Assembly: GCA_030068075.1 (NCBI GenBank)
Contig: CM057841.1
Coordinates: 40,031,030-40,095,029 of the forward strand
Origin: Paguma larvata
Lineage: Eukaryota > Chordata > Mammalia > Carnivora > Viverridae
Direction: 5' to 3'
DNA: 64,000 nucleotides
Of the stretch, positions 34,986-46,620 are shown in pieces. Each line of letters starts with the position of its first letter. The stretch's first letter is position 1. Position numbers and translations under genes: made by a program. The notes beneath the pieces are model-generated. The model had not been told where the DNA came from, searched no databases, and saw nothing but the letters and a program-made list of their open reading frames with translations.

Positions 34986-36475
34986 ATTAGGCCCCAAACC
35001 TGATACCTTCGTCTATTTCTCCATTGTTAACAGTTACTACTGTACTTGATAGTTTATATTTCTCTGTGGCCTAAAATTAAGGAAATAACCACTTAATCCA
35101 AAGATATTATAGAAAAGGCTATTTTATTTCTAATACGCTATAGATACTTTATTCAAATAACCCCACCCCACTCTTATGTCTTGGGAAATAAAGTAATCAT
35201 TATAACCAGGACTCATTGTATTCTGTCATTAGAGACAGACCTCGTCTGTAGCTTTAGGATATATGAACGTTTAAACTGTTTACACAACCTTGCCAGGCAA
35301 CACTTCCCACATTTCTGAACTCCTAGGTAAGTGTCCCTCTTTTGCATTCAATGGATGAGAAGACCCTCATAAAGTAAAACATTTGGCATATATTTCAAAA
35401 GATTTGTCAAGAAGAGTTATAATCAAGTGAGAACAAAAGGCCTGATAGGATCTCTGATTCCCCCATGCCAACTGTAAAGTTCCTGTAATTTTCTTCCTAC
35501 AAGACCATCTTGATTCCTATGTATGATTGACACTTATATAATCATTATAACATGGAGAACACAAAGGGAGGTTCCACCGAAACCAAATCTGTATTATTGA
35601 GATATAACTTTTGATGCATTTATTATAGTATTTCAGAAGAAAAAATCAAGATGATTACAGGTTCTAAAGGCATCTTTTAGTAGAGCATATGTCAATCTAG
35701 AGATCATTTCAGTGTGTTTTCTATTAAATATAAACATACTTCAATGATGAAAGTATACATACTATGTATTTATTATATGTATTTATCATCATTTATTTTT
35801 AACTGTTGTAAAATCCTATACTTTCCCCTGTTCTACTGGCTTCTCCTATGTAGTCACTGGTAAACTTTTGTAGATTATTTCAAGTACTTATTCATTTATG
35901 GTTTTATTTTCCTTGGTCAAGTGGAGTATCCTGAGCCCTCAATGGAGTGTGTGAAATGTGCTAAGCATCTCAAAATAAGAACTTGAATTTAGACATCTTC
36001 TTCAGATATTCTGAGTGATGACATCAATTGCTATTGTCTGGCGCTATTGTTTCAGATCTATACTAATGTGTTTTGAATGGACTGCAAGATATATTTTTAA
36101 TTTTCTGTGTCTGGTCCTTGTCTCTTCAGGAACCAGGCAAGGACAAAACAAGATAATGACAAAATGTTTCCTTAGATAAACAGATCTCTAACTCTGTTTA
36201 TTAAGTACTGAACTTACTTGTGCTTTCCTGTTGACCAAACATCTTAGAAAATCAAAGGAATATAGTGTTGTAGATAAAGAAAAACAATAGACATCTCCTA
36301 AGAGAGACACATTTTAAAAATTCTCCCTCATAGCAGTATGTTTTGAGAAAAATAAAATTTAAGATTTATGGAACAGAAGTTTAGGCTTATATAATGTTAT
36401 AAATGAAAGGGTAAACTCTTGCCAATTGAGTAAATGCACATGTTTTGCTATACCAAAAAAAAAATGTTGCTGAAA
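34986..36475. other. Unassigned sequence
   Basis: No family or exon recognised. Confidence 0.4.
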
Positions 36476-36479
36476 TAAT

Positions 36480-36765
36480 AGCACCTACTGAACACTGAGT
36501 ACTGGATAATTTCTTAACATAATTCTAAGCACTTTTTATATATTCTCTGTATATATGTATTTATATATAAATATATTTATGTATAATATATATATGCATA
36601 TTCTCTGTATATTTTTAGATATGTATATATGTATGAATACACACACACACACATACATATATGCAATATATATCCTCAATATATTTCTTAAAATCACCCA
36701 GCTACTCCACAACAGAGGAAGGACCAGAACTCAAAACCAGATCTTTGTGATTCAAGCACCTATCA
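36480..36765 (-). mobile_element. MIR relic, minus strand, split by a microsatellite
   Basis: CTACTGAACACTGAGTACTG and TTCTAAGCACTTTTTATATA (36484-36545) on one side. On the other, AAATCACCCAGCTACTCCAC and AAGGACCAGAACTCAAAACC (36692-36740). Between them a (TA)n/(CA)n repeat at 36545-36672 has expanded. Confidence 0.6.
36545..36672. repeat. (TA)n/(CA)n microsatellite
   Basis: Interrupted TATATG/TATA units with a CACACACACACAC core near 36640. Confidence 0.85.
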
Positions 36766-36769
36766 CTTA

Positions 36770-37947
36770 TAGGTACCAGATTCATCACCTATAATCGGGG
36801 TATCTGCATTCTGCTCTTTGAGCCAGGACATACTTCTCCATATTCAGTTCAACCCCCAAGTATAGGTATGGAATCTTCATCTGACCAATCCCTTAGGTTT
36901 TCACAGATCCCTTTCAGTGCTCTGGTTGTCCATGGTATCCAAGATCTGCAGATGCAACTGAGTGGAGATTTGTAGCCCAGACTGGGTATAGGCAGTGTGA
37001 TTATTACATTCACAAGAAGACTGGAGAATTGTGCTCACCTCTGACTCTTTGCCAGTCTAGTAGAGTTCCTCAAAGAAGTCTTCCATGTGGCCCCCCACAC
37101 TAGCATGTCTAGCACCACTCCTCCGGCTCACATTCTTGACTGTTCTAGCATATATAATGTTGCAGTGAATGTCCCAGTCATGATCACTTTGAAAATAATA
37201 ACTGGATTTGGGTTTTGGTATGTTAGATAACTAAAGTATTTCTGACAACAAGAAGATCATAATGTTTTCACTAATTTTATTGAATTTTGGTGGGAGATTC
37301 ACACAAGGAAACTCTTTCTCCTGGAGTCATCGAATAGCTCTAAGTGCTTTCAGGTCCCTGAGAAGATGATCCTGTTCAGTCACCACCAGTAAAGTGTCGT
37401 TACAACTCTTAGGTTCCGAATACAGAAATGAAAAGTAATTCCAGGGACAAATTACTTGTGCCATTTGCGGGGAGGTAACCTCTCCCTACTCATGCAGATG
37501 TCCCTTCTATGGAATGCATATGCACTTGGTACTGTATATCATCTTAGGGAAAAGGAGCACACAAACAAACAAAAAAATAGAAAAATAATAAAATTTTCTT
37601 TGACTGCACCCCAAATGAGAAGGCTGCATTTGTGGTTTCTGCACAAGAAAATGATGACACATTCAATGAGAGCAAATGAGAAACGTTTAATAAAAGACTG
37701 TCTCCAAAGGAGCCTGTAAGACATGGGACCCTGAGACAAGCAGCATTGATAAGCTCCTGGCACCCTCAGCTTCCACACAGGACCCTGTTTTCCAATCACG
37801 CTCATGTCAATCACAGATGTTTTCTAAATGATTTCACAAATGTAGACAAAGTGCAAATCTTTATGGAAAATTGAAGATTTCAAATGCCTAAAAAGGAAGT
37901 ATATTGCCCATTCTATCACATTCTCCTGACTTCTACTCCCCACTCCT

Positions 37948-37952
<5 letters not shown>
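36770..37952. other. Unassigned sequence
   Basis: No family or exon recognised. Low-complexity (AAAC)n lies near 37561. Confidence 0.4.

Positions 37953-37954
<2 letters not shown>

Positions 37955-37991
<37 letters not shown>
37955..37991. repeat. (CT)n microsatellite
   Basis: About 18 perfect CT units. Confidence 0.95.
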
Positions 37992-37995
<4 letters not shown>

Positions 37996-38028
37996 AACTT
38001 ATACACCCTCATGGTATTTCTCTTTTTT

Positions 38029-38243
38029 TTAATTTTTTTAAACGTTTAATTATTTTTCAGAGACAGAGACAGAGCGTGAGCAGGGGAAGGGCAGAGAGAG
38101 AGGGAGATACAGAAACTGAAACAGGCTCCAGGCTGTGATGAGCCAGCAGTACAGAGCCTGATGTGGGGCTCAAACTCACAGACCATGAGATCATGACCTG
38201 AGCTGAAGTCAGCCACTTAACCAACTGAGCCACCCAGGTGCCC
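38029..38243 (-). mobile_element. CAN SINE (GATGAGCC variant), minus strand, with TSD
   Basis: Inverted SINE, head at 38243 (CACCCAGGTGCCC). Duplication GGTATTTCTCTTTTTT at 38013-38028 and 38244-38259. The core GATGAGCCAGCAGTAC and CAGCCACTTAACC make it a relative of the copy at 1593. Confidence 0.94.
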
Positions 38244-38259
38244 GGTATTTCTCTTTTTT

Positions 38260-39404
38260 AAAGCAGTCACTTATACATTTAAATACTTCTATCTACCCCA
38301 CCAATGATTCTACAGAATCGATACATGGATTTCTTGTTAATATTCAAGAAATGTGTGTGTTTATTTGTGTGTATATAAAAAACACTCTATACCCACTGTG
38401 GTGTAAAGTTAGTTTTGAATCATGGTATCTCCTTAGTTTCCAACTCCGAAGTTGAAGATTGACTTAGCTTCCCATCTTGGATGCTTTTTTCTGGTTTTCC
38501 GTTGAATCTCAGACTCACTTATTCCTTCTCAATAGCTTTGTACTCAGCAACTCTCCTCATCTGCAGTTAATTTTGTGTAGTGATGCCTGGGTCATACCTT
38601 AGTGGTCTGGCTCATGGCTGAGTTTGCAGATGAGAGAATAACTTTTCGTTTAGCTCCTTTACACTCTCTGGAGGTCTCCCTTAGTAGTTAATGTATTTCT
38701 TTCAGTTGAAAATACAAACACAAAAATAAATGACCCTATTAGCTTGTAATTGTCATCTCGTGGGGTTGCTTTCATTGCCTAATGGGGAATTTTTTTCTTG
38801 TAAGAGAAGTCTAATTTGGTCCTGTTGCCCAATATGAACCACATGCTCTAGTAAATATCTGTGCCAGTGATTAATAGAACAGTCATCAGTAACTGGAAGG
38901 TGAGTGGCATATTCATAGATAAGCACCTCATCTGTTTTGCCTAGAATAACCTACTCTTTGAGGGAATTTTTCAAATTCAGCCCTTAAAGGAAAATAAGTT
39001 CTCCAAATATAGTCAACCATCAGGAAAACATTGCAAGAGAAAATTGTATTCTGTTAGGTATAAAATATTTTTGAAGTGGGCACATTTTATTTATTCCTCT
39101 AATCGTCTTATTCCATATTCTATCTGACAGGCATAAATTCAGAGGTGTCCTTGTCTCTTACCATTTGTGAATGTGTCCAATTACATACACATCAGCATTT
39201 ATTCAATGTGACATCTACCTGGTTACTAGCTAATGTATACAAACAAATCTAAGTCAAATTTAATAGTACTTTCAACGTGCCAGGTCCTATGTTGATGTAT
39301 AAGACAAGGTAACGTGTTAAGAACATTAAGGCAGGTCAACACAATTATATAGAAATTGGGAGGAAATATTGCCTGGAATAAATAGGGATTTTCTTTTAAT
39401 TTAA
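38260..39404. other. Unassigned sequence
   Basis: No family or exon recognised. Confidence 0.4.
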
Positions 39405-39605
39405 GAAAACATAAGTTTAAATCTAGACTGTGCTATTGACTAGTTGAAGACTGGGCAATGTAGTTGCCTTCCTTAGCTTTTGTTTTCTGAGTTACATAGT
39501 GAGAAATGATATTTGTTGTCAGGAATTGCAAGGACTAACTGAGATGGCATTTGTGGAGAACCTAGAAGAGCACTTTGCCTGTAGTAGGTGATGACAAATG
39601 TTAGA
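39405..39605 (+). mobile_element. MIR relic
   Basis: ACTGGGCAATGTAGTTGCCT, TTGTTTTCTGAGTTACATAG, CAAGGACTAACTGAGATGGC and GCACTTTGCCTGTAGTAGGT follow the MIR core and end. Confidence 0.65.
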
Positions 39606-41637
39606 TAGAATATCTCCCTTTTATTTGATGACCTCAGAAGACTTCCTATAAAGGAGATGGACATTTGAATTGGATCTGAAGCCTGCATAGGATTTCAAAA
39701 TACAGATGATGGTGTTAGCAAGTTTGCAGCATAGGCGTGCTTGATATTAAGATTTTTCATTACAACCCTCACTTATTAAACATGATACATTATAATGTGG
39801 AAGAGCAGATAAGACTGCAGATGTACAGGAAGAGTTCAGTGTAATACCTTAAATTTGACTTTTCCTTGTTCTCTCTCTCTCTCTCTTTCTTTCTGCCTAT
39901 GTCTTAACTGACAGGAAGGGAAGAAGGGAAGGAAGGTAGAGACACTTCTGATCACAGTGCTCTCTCAAACTTTGTACATATACGATGAGGGAAATCATCA
40001 CTCTAATTATGCTGGTGAGTAAACATTATGAATGACTTCATTTGTGAGAGCTCAGTAACCATTTATACTACTTTATTAAAGGCATAATGATTACCCTCTC
40101 TTTTCTCATGCCTGTGACCCAGTGCCTAGCTTCCTGCCTGACCTCACAACCATCATTTTCTAAATGTTGCTGAATGGGTAAATTTGGGCTTGAATTTAAT
40201 TCTTCTTCTCTTCTTAAGTTCATTAAGCATCAGCCCGTTATACTATTGTCATGAAAATCTAAATGCTGTTAATTTCTGATATACATGGTAAATAGGGTAT
40301 TTGTATTCAGCTGGTGTTTGGTCTAACTTGCTATCTCTTCAAATGAGGCTGTGTGGCCAAAGCCCCTTCAGAACTGAATAGCATTGATTTCTTTTTTTTT
40401 CCTCTTACAAAAGCAACAACAAATATATAAACTTGCCTTCCCTGGTGAAATGTTTATATGCAAGAGATACTGCCTGTGTCTGTTTCTAAACACATATTCC
40501 CCAGCCCATTAGCTGTGTCTTTAAATATTTTACAGGTTCTATTTTTCTACTAATTGACCTTCCTACTAAAGTAATTTGTGATCAGTTAAATAGTCACCAA
40601 AATTAACGTGTCAATTTAATATGTTTAAAGAATCTAATCAAAGCAGTTATTTTCAGTGGAAAGCTATCAAATTCATTTTAGGAAGTTAGCAAAAGACTGT
40701 TACTAAAACCTGACAAAGAGAGAAACACACAAAGAAACTATAGCACAGTCTCATTCATGTAAATAAATACATCAATACAAAGAAAATACTTGTAAAAACT
40801 CTTCTCATTTGTAGGTATGAACACATCTATATAATTCCACCCTCATGGAGTGGAGTTTGCTCCCATTCCCAAAGAAAGCTTTAGAATTTCTAACTATGTT
40901 CCGAACTGTCCATCTAGTAGTATAGTGAACTACGGTGGGGAGAGAAAAAAAAAAAAGGCTTGTGGCTATTTCAGTTGAGAAATGTATTTTTCATAAATGT
41001 TCTTTTTTTAAGTAAAATTATAAATATATTAACTTGCCCTTAATAATAAAACTCTGTAGAGACGTTTGAATCAAGAAAAATAAGTTTATACCAATATTAT
41101 TTTAATACTACTCTGTTAGTATTTATTAGTACAATATAGTATGAAAAAGATCAAGTCAATGAAAGAGTAATTTAAAAAGGCATACCATTACAATTTATAA
41201 AGATTATATATTCTGTACATTTGTAAAATAGAAAAAAATCAAAATAAACTCAATATATTCAATTTGGTATACTTCACAAGAGACTGAGGTCAACACTAGG
41301 TCAATTCACTATGTACTGGAATCTGAACGGACTTATTTATTACTCATAATACTCTGTGTTCAGATTTCCAGTCCGTTGAAATAGACATAAAAAAAAGTCA
41401 GGTATGTATCAAATTATATGCACTGGCTTATACTGAAGACATTTGGAACTGTGTCCTTGAATTACTTTCCTAGCCACTCACACCAGGACAGATGCTGGCC
41501 TCCATCCACCGCTCTCACCATCCCAGTCGACTGAGAGTATGGACCAGGAGAGAACTTTCAGCTTTGACTGGCAAGTAGGCCGGTCCTGAGGGAGCCAAAA
41601 CACTAAAACTTTGACCAAATAAATTTTCATCATATAG
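39606..41637. other. Unassigned sequence with an imperfect hairpin
   Basis: No family recognised. Near 41316-41371 two 13-14-nt arms (CTGGAATCTGAAC and GTTCAGATTTCCAG) can pair with one bulge. Confidence 0.4.
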
Positions 41638-41815
41638 TGGGTAGGAGAAGGAAGAGAAAAGACAATGGAGGAGGAGGAAAATGAGGAGAACAAGGGGAAG
41701 GGGGAGGAGGAGAAGGAAAAAGGGAGGAAGAGAAAGTGGTAGATACAGAAGGAGGAGAAGGAGGAGAAAGGAGGAGGAAGACAAAGACGAGAAAAAGAAA
41801 GAGGGACAATGAGAA
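41638..41815. repeat. Purine-rich (GGA)n low-complexity tract
   Basis: About 178 nt, mostly A/G with a few C/T breaks. It explains the 156- and 178-codon minus-strand frames at 41478-42051 (Ser/Leu/Pro/Phe-rich). Confidence 0.9.
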
Positions 41816-42089
41816 TTGACAGTAGAGAAGCCAAAAGTGTTGTCACAATCCTTCTCCCTTTTGGGAGATGTAACATGGAAAATGGAGTTGGAACAATAAA
41901 GCTCTTCCCCACATCTCCAAGTTTTCCACAGAACTCCACTTTGTACATGGTTACTATATAAGGAATTTTGGCAGTGTTGGAAAATTCTCTTTACTGAGAA
42001 ATAGTCAACCATGTCTTTACTCAAGAATGGTCTGTGAGTGCTTGAGTCCAATAAACCTTGTGTAATGAATTAAAATGGCCACTATTTAT

Positions 42090-42440
42090 TTGGCATGTCT
42101 CTCATTAAGAGGTAGGGGTCTCTACCTCCTGTGTTTGTTTTTTCTAAACTAGGCCTATGACTCCCTTTTGACTAGTGCAATATGGCGTTAACTATGTCAC
42201 GTGACCTCTGAGTCTCCATCATAAATCTCTTGGAATTTTCACTCTGGGAGAAGCCAGCCACCATATAATAAGTCTGACTGTCCTGTAATTGCTATGCAGT
42301 GAGAAAACATGAACTAGCCATGTGGAAATGCCACATAAAGATAAAGATATGTCCGGACGTCCTGGCTGTGATTGTGGCTGTGACAGTCATCCTAGCTCAG
42401 ATATCAAACAAGTGTAAGTGAATAAGCAATGTTGGACATG
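42090..42440 (+). mobile_element. MLT1-like LTR relic (ERVL-MaLR)
   Basis: AGAGGTAGGGGTCTCTACCTC, GCAATATGGCGTTAAC, GAATTTTCACTCTGGGAGAAG, CCAGCCACCATATAATAAG, TGCAGTGAG, CTAGCCATGTGGAAATGCCA and CCATGTGGAA-type words are in the order of an MLT1 LTR. It is an old, fragmentary LTR with no gene content. Confidence 0.75.
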
Positions 42441-42679
42441 TCAGACTGCATGTAAGTCATGTGGGGAAAAAATGAAGAATTCAGCAGATAGCCAGAGGAA
42501 AGCTCCTGAATACACGGTCCTAGTTGAACTGTCCCAGACATCACAGCTTTTCAAGATACCCCAGTTTAGGCACCCATCATTACGGAAAAGGGATAAACTA
42601 TTTCTCTGTGCCCTGCTTAAATTCCTAATCCACAAAATGGATAGCATTGTACAACAGAACCATAACCCAGTACAATTAT

Positions 42680-42840
42680 TTAAAAGTTCTGATTCTTTAT
42701 TTTCTCATCTGTAAAATGAGAACAAAATGTTAGTGTCTTTTTCATGATGCTATTGTATACATTAAATGAGCTAATGCAGGTGAAGTCCTAAACAAAATAC
42801 TGGATATGGAGCATGTAACAAATTTAACTATTATCTTTCG
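42680..42840 (+). mobile_element. MIR relic
   Basis: TTATTTTCTCATCTGTAAAA, TACATTAAATGAGCTAATGC and a diverged end follow MIR order. Confidence 0.7.
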
Positions 42841-43132
42841 ATAAACTGTGCCTCTGAAAATTTGAAGAGCCATGAGAAGAAAGAGTACCATAACACTGGT
42901 AGAATTCTCAAATGAAATTTATGCTGAAACCAGAAATTGTCTTGCTATGGAATTTCAAGGCAATTCCAAACTGAAGCACTCTGAAAAATACACTTCATAC
43001 TTTGTGGTACCATGGCAATGTTTCAATTATAGACTTAGCAGTTAGTGATAGCATTATATTCCAGAATGGTTATATGCCTCTTGAAAAGGAATAGCATTGT
43101 CATTTCATGGGGGAACCATGACCCTGAATTGT

Positions 43133-43205
43133 TCTGATGAAAGAAAGGAAGGAAGGAAGGAAAGAAAAGAAAAGAAAGAAGAGAGTGAGAGAGAAAAGAA
43201 GGGAG
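43133..43205. repeat. (GGAA)n/(GAAA)n purine tract
   Basis: GAAGGAAGG and AAGAAAAG units, short and interrupted. Confidence 0.85.
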
Positions 43206-43264
43206 GAACGGAAAATTGTATCAAAGTCGTATTTGATTTAAAAATTAATTTGGTATGTTCATTA

Positions 43265-43710
43265 AGAGCTTTAAAACTGAAGGTCATTTGACTCAGTAAT
43301 TGTCTTCTAGGAATTTATCCAAAAGAAATGCAGGAAAATCTCTGCATGAATGGATATTTATTATAGTTACTCTCTTAACAAAAATCAGAAATTCACTGGA
43401 TATATTCAACACAAATAAATTATGGTTAACCTATTCTAAAGAATATTATTATATCTTTAACCACTGTTTTACTGAGAGTAAAGACATAAAGATAAAAAAA
43501 TGTTAAAACAATATGCCTAATAATGCACATAATTATGCAAAGTATGTATATAACAATGTTTGGAAAGGACTTCCCAAAATAATTCCAGCAGTTTTCAAGA
43601 ATTTGTGAAATTATTGGTAATTTGTTTCATCATTATCATTTTCTATATTTCTCAAATTTCCACCATGAAGATATACTTTATTTTATTTTACAAAAGTCAC
43701 AAACAAAACC
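43265..43710 (+). mobile_element. Old LINE-1 3' end
   Basis: TTCTAGGAATTTATCCAAAAG, AATAAATTATGGTTAACC, and near 43630-43680 TTTCTATATTTCTCAAATTT and CCACCATGAAGATATACTTT, follow the order of an old LINE-1 3' end with its 3' UTR. Confidence 0.7.
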
Positions 43711-45198
43711 CAAAATCTCTCTGCTTTCATTTATTTAATACCAACTTGTAGAATCATAAAATAGCTTATCACAGAGACATGATGAAACAGAATCCCTGGT
43801 GAAATTTCGATTTTTTTTCTCTATAAATCTCATCTCTCTTATATTTAAGATCCTTTCCAACAGCTTCTTTGAAGGTGTTAAAAAATGAAAAAAAATGAAT
43901 AGGGAAAATATAATAAAGAACTTTTCTCCCTTGCATCAAGGTGTGTCTTGGGAGAAACCATCGGAGAATTATAGTCTAGTTCTGATTAAGCTTCATTTTT
44001 ACTTCCAGATAAATAAGTACATATTACTGTTAATCATATCATGGAGTGAAAAAATAAAACTCCATTGAGCTTTTTCTTACATATCTCATTATTCGTTTGC
44101 AAGGTGTAGTAACATTTCTAAGAAGTCATTTATCTAATAAACTCCTATGAAGACCATGCATGAGACAAAATCAGAGCTTAAATTTATCCCCATTGCTTGA
44201 ATCAGATCCCTATCACATTCTGGAGAATGGATACGCTTGACCTCATTGGTCTGTTTCCACGGTTCTTCCGTGCCAAGAATCCTCACTTCTCTGAATGTAC
44301 CTTTCAGGCACCAGAGGCAAATATTTATATAGAACTTGCTTGCCCGTTCAGGATTTTGACAGTCCCTACAGGAACTAAATTTCACTAAACATAAGTTCGC
44401 TGCCAGATTTTAGCAACATAATTCTGAGCTTAGTCTTTGTTTGTTTCTTTGTTTCCATTAAGTTTTCATATTCTTGACAATATGAATACAAAGGAGACAA
44501 TCTTTAATGGACATGTATTTTCTTCCTATATGTTACACTGAAGATACTGAGCTTGGCTTTTTAATGGTATCTGTTTCATAATTAGTTACAGCTTTTGAAA
44601 GTTTAAAGGTTGCCCTGTCCTTTACAGGGCTAAACTTACTTTTATTCTGTCACTATTTAAAGGAGTTTGAGCAATCAGCTTAGCGCTCCATGCCTGTGTA
44701 AAATCATACTTATTCTTGCACAACTAGGTACTCAGTCAGGAGTGTGGACAGTGTCCGATTTGGAAAATCTCTCGTAAAAATCTAATCAGAGACTGGCATG
44801 TGATTCTCACAGATGAACAGTATTAAGACATTAATCTGCATTCAGGCCCAAAACGTAGTTGAAAACTTCACTATAGTAAGTCACTTGGAACGAACAAATG
44901 TACTTAGGTACTTGTTACAAGTATGAAATCACTAATGCTAGTATCTCTTTATGAATAAAGGTGTTTTTATCTCTTAATGCATAAAGACATGAGGATATAG
45001 CCCAAGGCTATTATAATAGCGGCTTCCTACTGCTCATGTGCATATCAAAGTCCCCTCCAGAGACTTTTTTCCTCAATATTCCTAGGATTGAGGAAAATAC
45101 AATATCCCTTGAATAAAAAGGGCGAGCACATTGACTCCAAAAGTAGAGATTACTATTTTTCAGCCCGGTGGGCCCAAAGCCAGAAAATCTGGTTCCAG

Positions 45199-45200
<2 letters not shown>
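43711..45200. other. Unassigned sequence
   Basis: No family or exon recognised. A 44134-44385 minus frame of 83 codons and a 44197-44388 plus frame of 63 codons overlap and look like chance. Confidence 0.4.

Positions 45201-45229
<29 letters not shown>
45201..45229. repeat. T-run
   Basis: 29 consecutive T. No SINE or processed pseudogene lies next to it that would explain it as a reversed tail. Confidence 0.9.
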
Positions 45230-45254
45230 GAGTTGCTGAATTTTGACTTTTGAA

Positions 45255-45400
45255 AACAAACTTTTACCTTTCTAAGCCTCAGTTTCATCATCTATAAAAC
45301 GAGGATGATGCCTCCGACCACTCGAGATGATTGTGGTTGTCAAATGTGATCGCAGTTTAAAGCCACCTTGTGCGCTAGGATCCACTAGGTCACTGTGAAG
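45255..45400 (+). mobile_element. MIR relic, 3' half
   Basis: CTTTCTAAGCCTCAGTTTCA, TCATCTATAAAACGAGGATGA and GATGATTGTGGTTGTCAAAT follow the MIR core. Confidence 0.7.
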
Positions 45401-46350
45401 GGATCTAATTGGGTTTTCTATTAGTTTATCTGCTGCCCAGTACACTAGTTACAGTTAATTAAAGCAGATTTTTTTTTTTTTTTATGGAAAACCTCTCACC
45501 TGGGCATTAAACAGTAATGGTTTGGTTTAGAGATCTACTTGTAATAGGGCAAAATTCAGTGTTTGCAAACCCAAGTGAAAACTGTTCGGCACACTGCCTT
45601 TCCTTTTCTATCTCATGCCCCAACCATCATCACTAGCTTATGAGCCCTAATTACTGCGGGTGGAGAACAGAGTGGCTCCATCCCACCATTGATTAGAATG
45701 CGATCCAATTACCAAATGTCGGTTTACTAAAGTGTGTGTTTCTAGCTAGCTGCTTTTCACCACCCAGCAGTTTGCCCTTGACAGAAACACTGCCCCTGGG
45801 AGCATGAGAGATCACTGTTAACTTGTTACATGTGTAGAGGCTGAACACAGTTTCTAGCTGGCTTGAGAAAAGGGCATCTGGAAAGAAACCTCTGAAAGAA
45901 ATTTAGTTTCCTGGCGGAAGACTGAGACTAAAGTGTGACAGGGGTACAATTTCTTGCCTCGAATGAGGGAACAGAGCCCTGGTTCCTTCCGAGTTGCAGG
46001 TGACCCCTGCCTCTGAGAGAGGAGAAGAAAGCAATCGCCCTCCTCTGCCGTGAAATGGACCCTTCATTTTGAAACCAGGCTGCTGCGCTGATTAGTTCTG
46101 CTAAGTGACTCTGAAGAGACCCATTTGTTTAGCACTACATGTAATTTTAAAGGAAAAGACGTGTCAGCAGCAGGGAGGAGAGTCAAATGAGGTCACTCAT
46201 GAAATAGCGGGAGAAATTTGCCGGTGCCTCTGCCTTGTTTTATTCTTTTCCATCTCCACTGACCTACGTGCTGGAAAACTGAGACCCGACTAAATGGAAT
46301 CTTCATTTTCTCATTCCGTGAATGACCAGGAGTGCTCCCCAGTGCCCTCA
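45400..46350. promoter_or_regulatory. Repeat-poor block, candidate cis-regulatory DNA
   Basis: About 950 bases without any repeat I recognise except a short T-run (45470-45483), and less AT-rich than the surroundings. Homeodomain-type words occur (CAGTTAATTAAAGCAG near 45452, CCTAATTACTGC near 45646, CGATCCAATTACC near 45701), as do E-box-like words. None of this proves function; such words are common by chance. Confidence 0.3.
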
Positions 46351-46620
46351 GAAATGGATCGTCATTTCTCTATTGGTGGGGACACCACATGTAACCCTTG
46401 ATGTTAAGGCGGTTCCCACCTGCAGAGCCTCCATGGGTATATAAGCTGGTTCTATCACGCACGCCCCATATGTTAAAAAATCCCCTCTCTGATATGTTTT
46501 TGTTTTTTGCCTGCTGGGCAACATAACTGCCATCCTTGCAAAAATCGGGGGATATCCTAAACAGACAGTTTTGGGGTTCTCAACATAACAATCCAAGAAT
46601 GTGACTGAGTGCTGCCTTTT
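46351..46620. other. Unassigned block with an open minus-strand frame
   Basis: A minus-strand frame spans 46596-46348 (82 codons from a TTG; first ATG about 21 codons in). A TATA-like GTATATAAGC is at 46437-46446 on plus. I do not recognise the protein. Confidence 0.3.

Noticed and set aside
41478..42051. 156- and 178-codon minus frames
   Set aside because: Explained by the GGA/GAA-rich tract at 41638-41815; composition is Ser/Leu/Phe/Pro low complexity.
45201..45229. T-run as the reversed tail of a processed pseudogene
   Set aside because: No cDNA-like sequence and no flanking duplication next to it.
46351..46590. Second LTR ending at CAACATAACA
   Set aside because: The end resembles that of the 17141 LTR, but no matching TG start, no AATAAA signal and no flanking duplication could be found.
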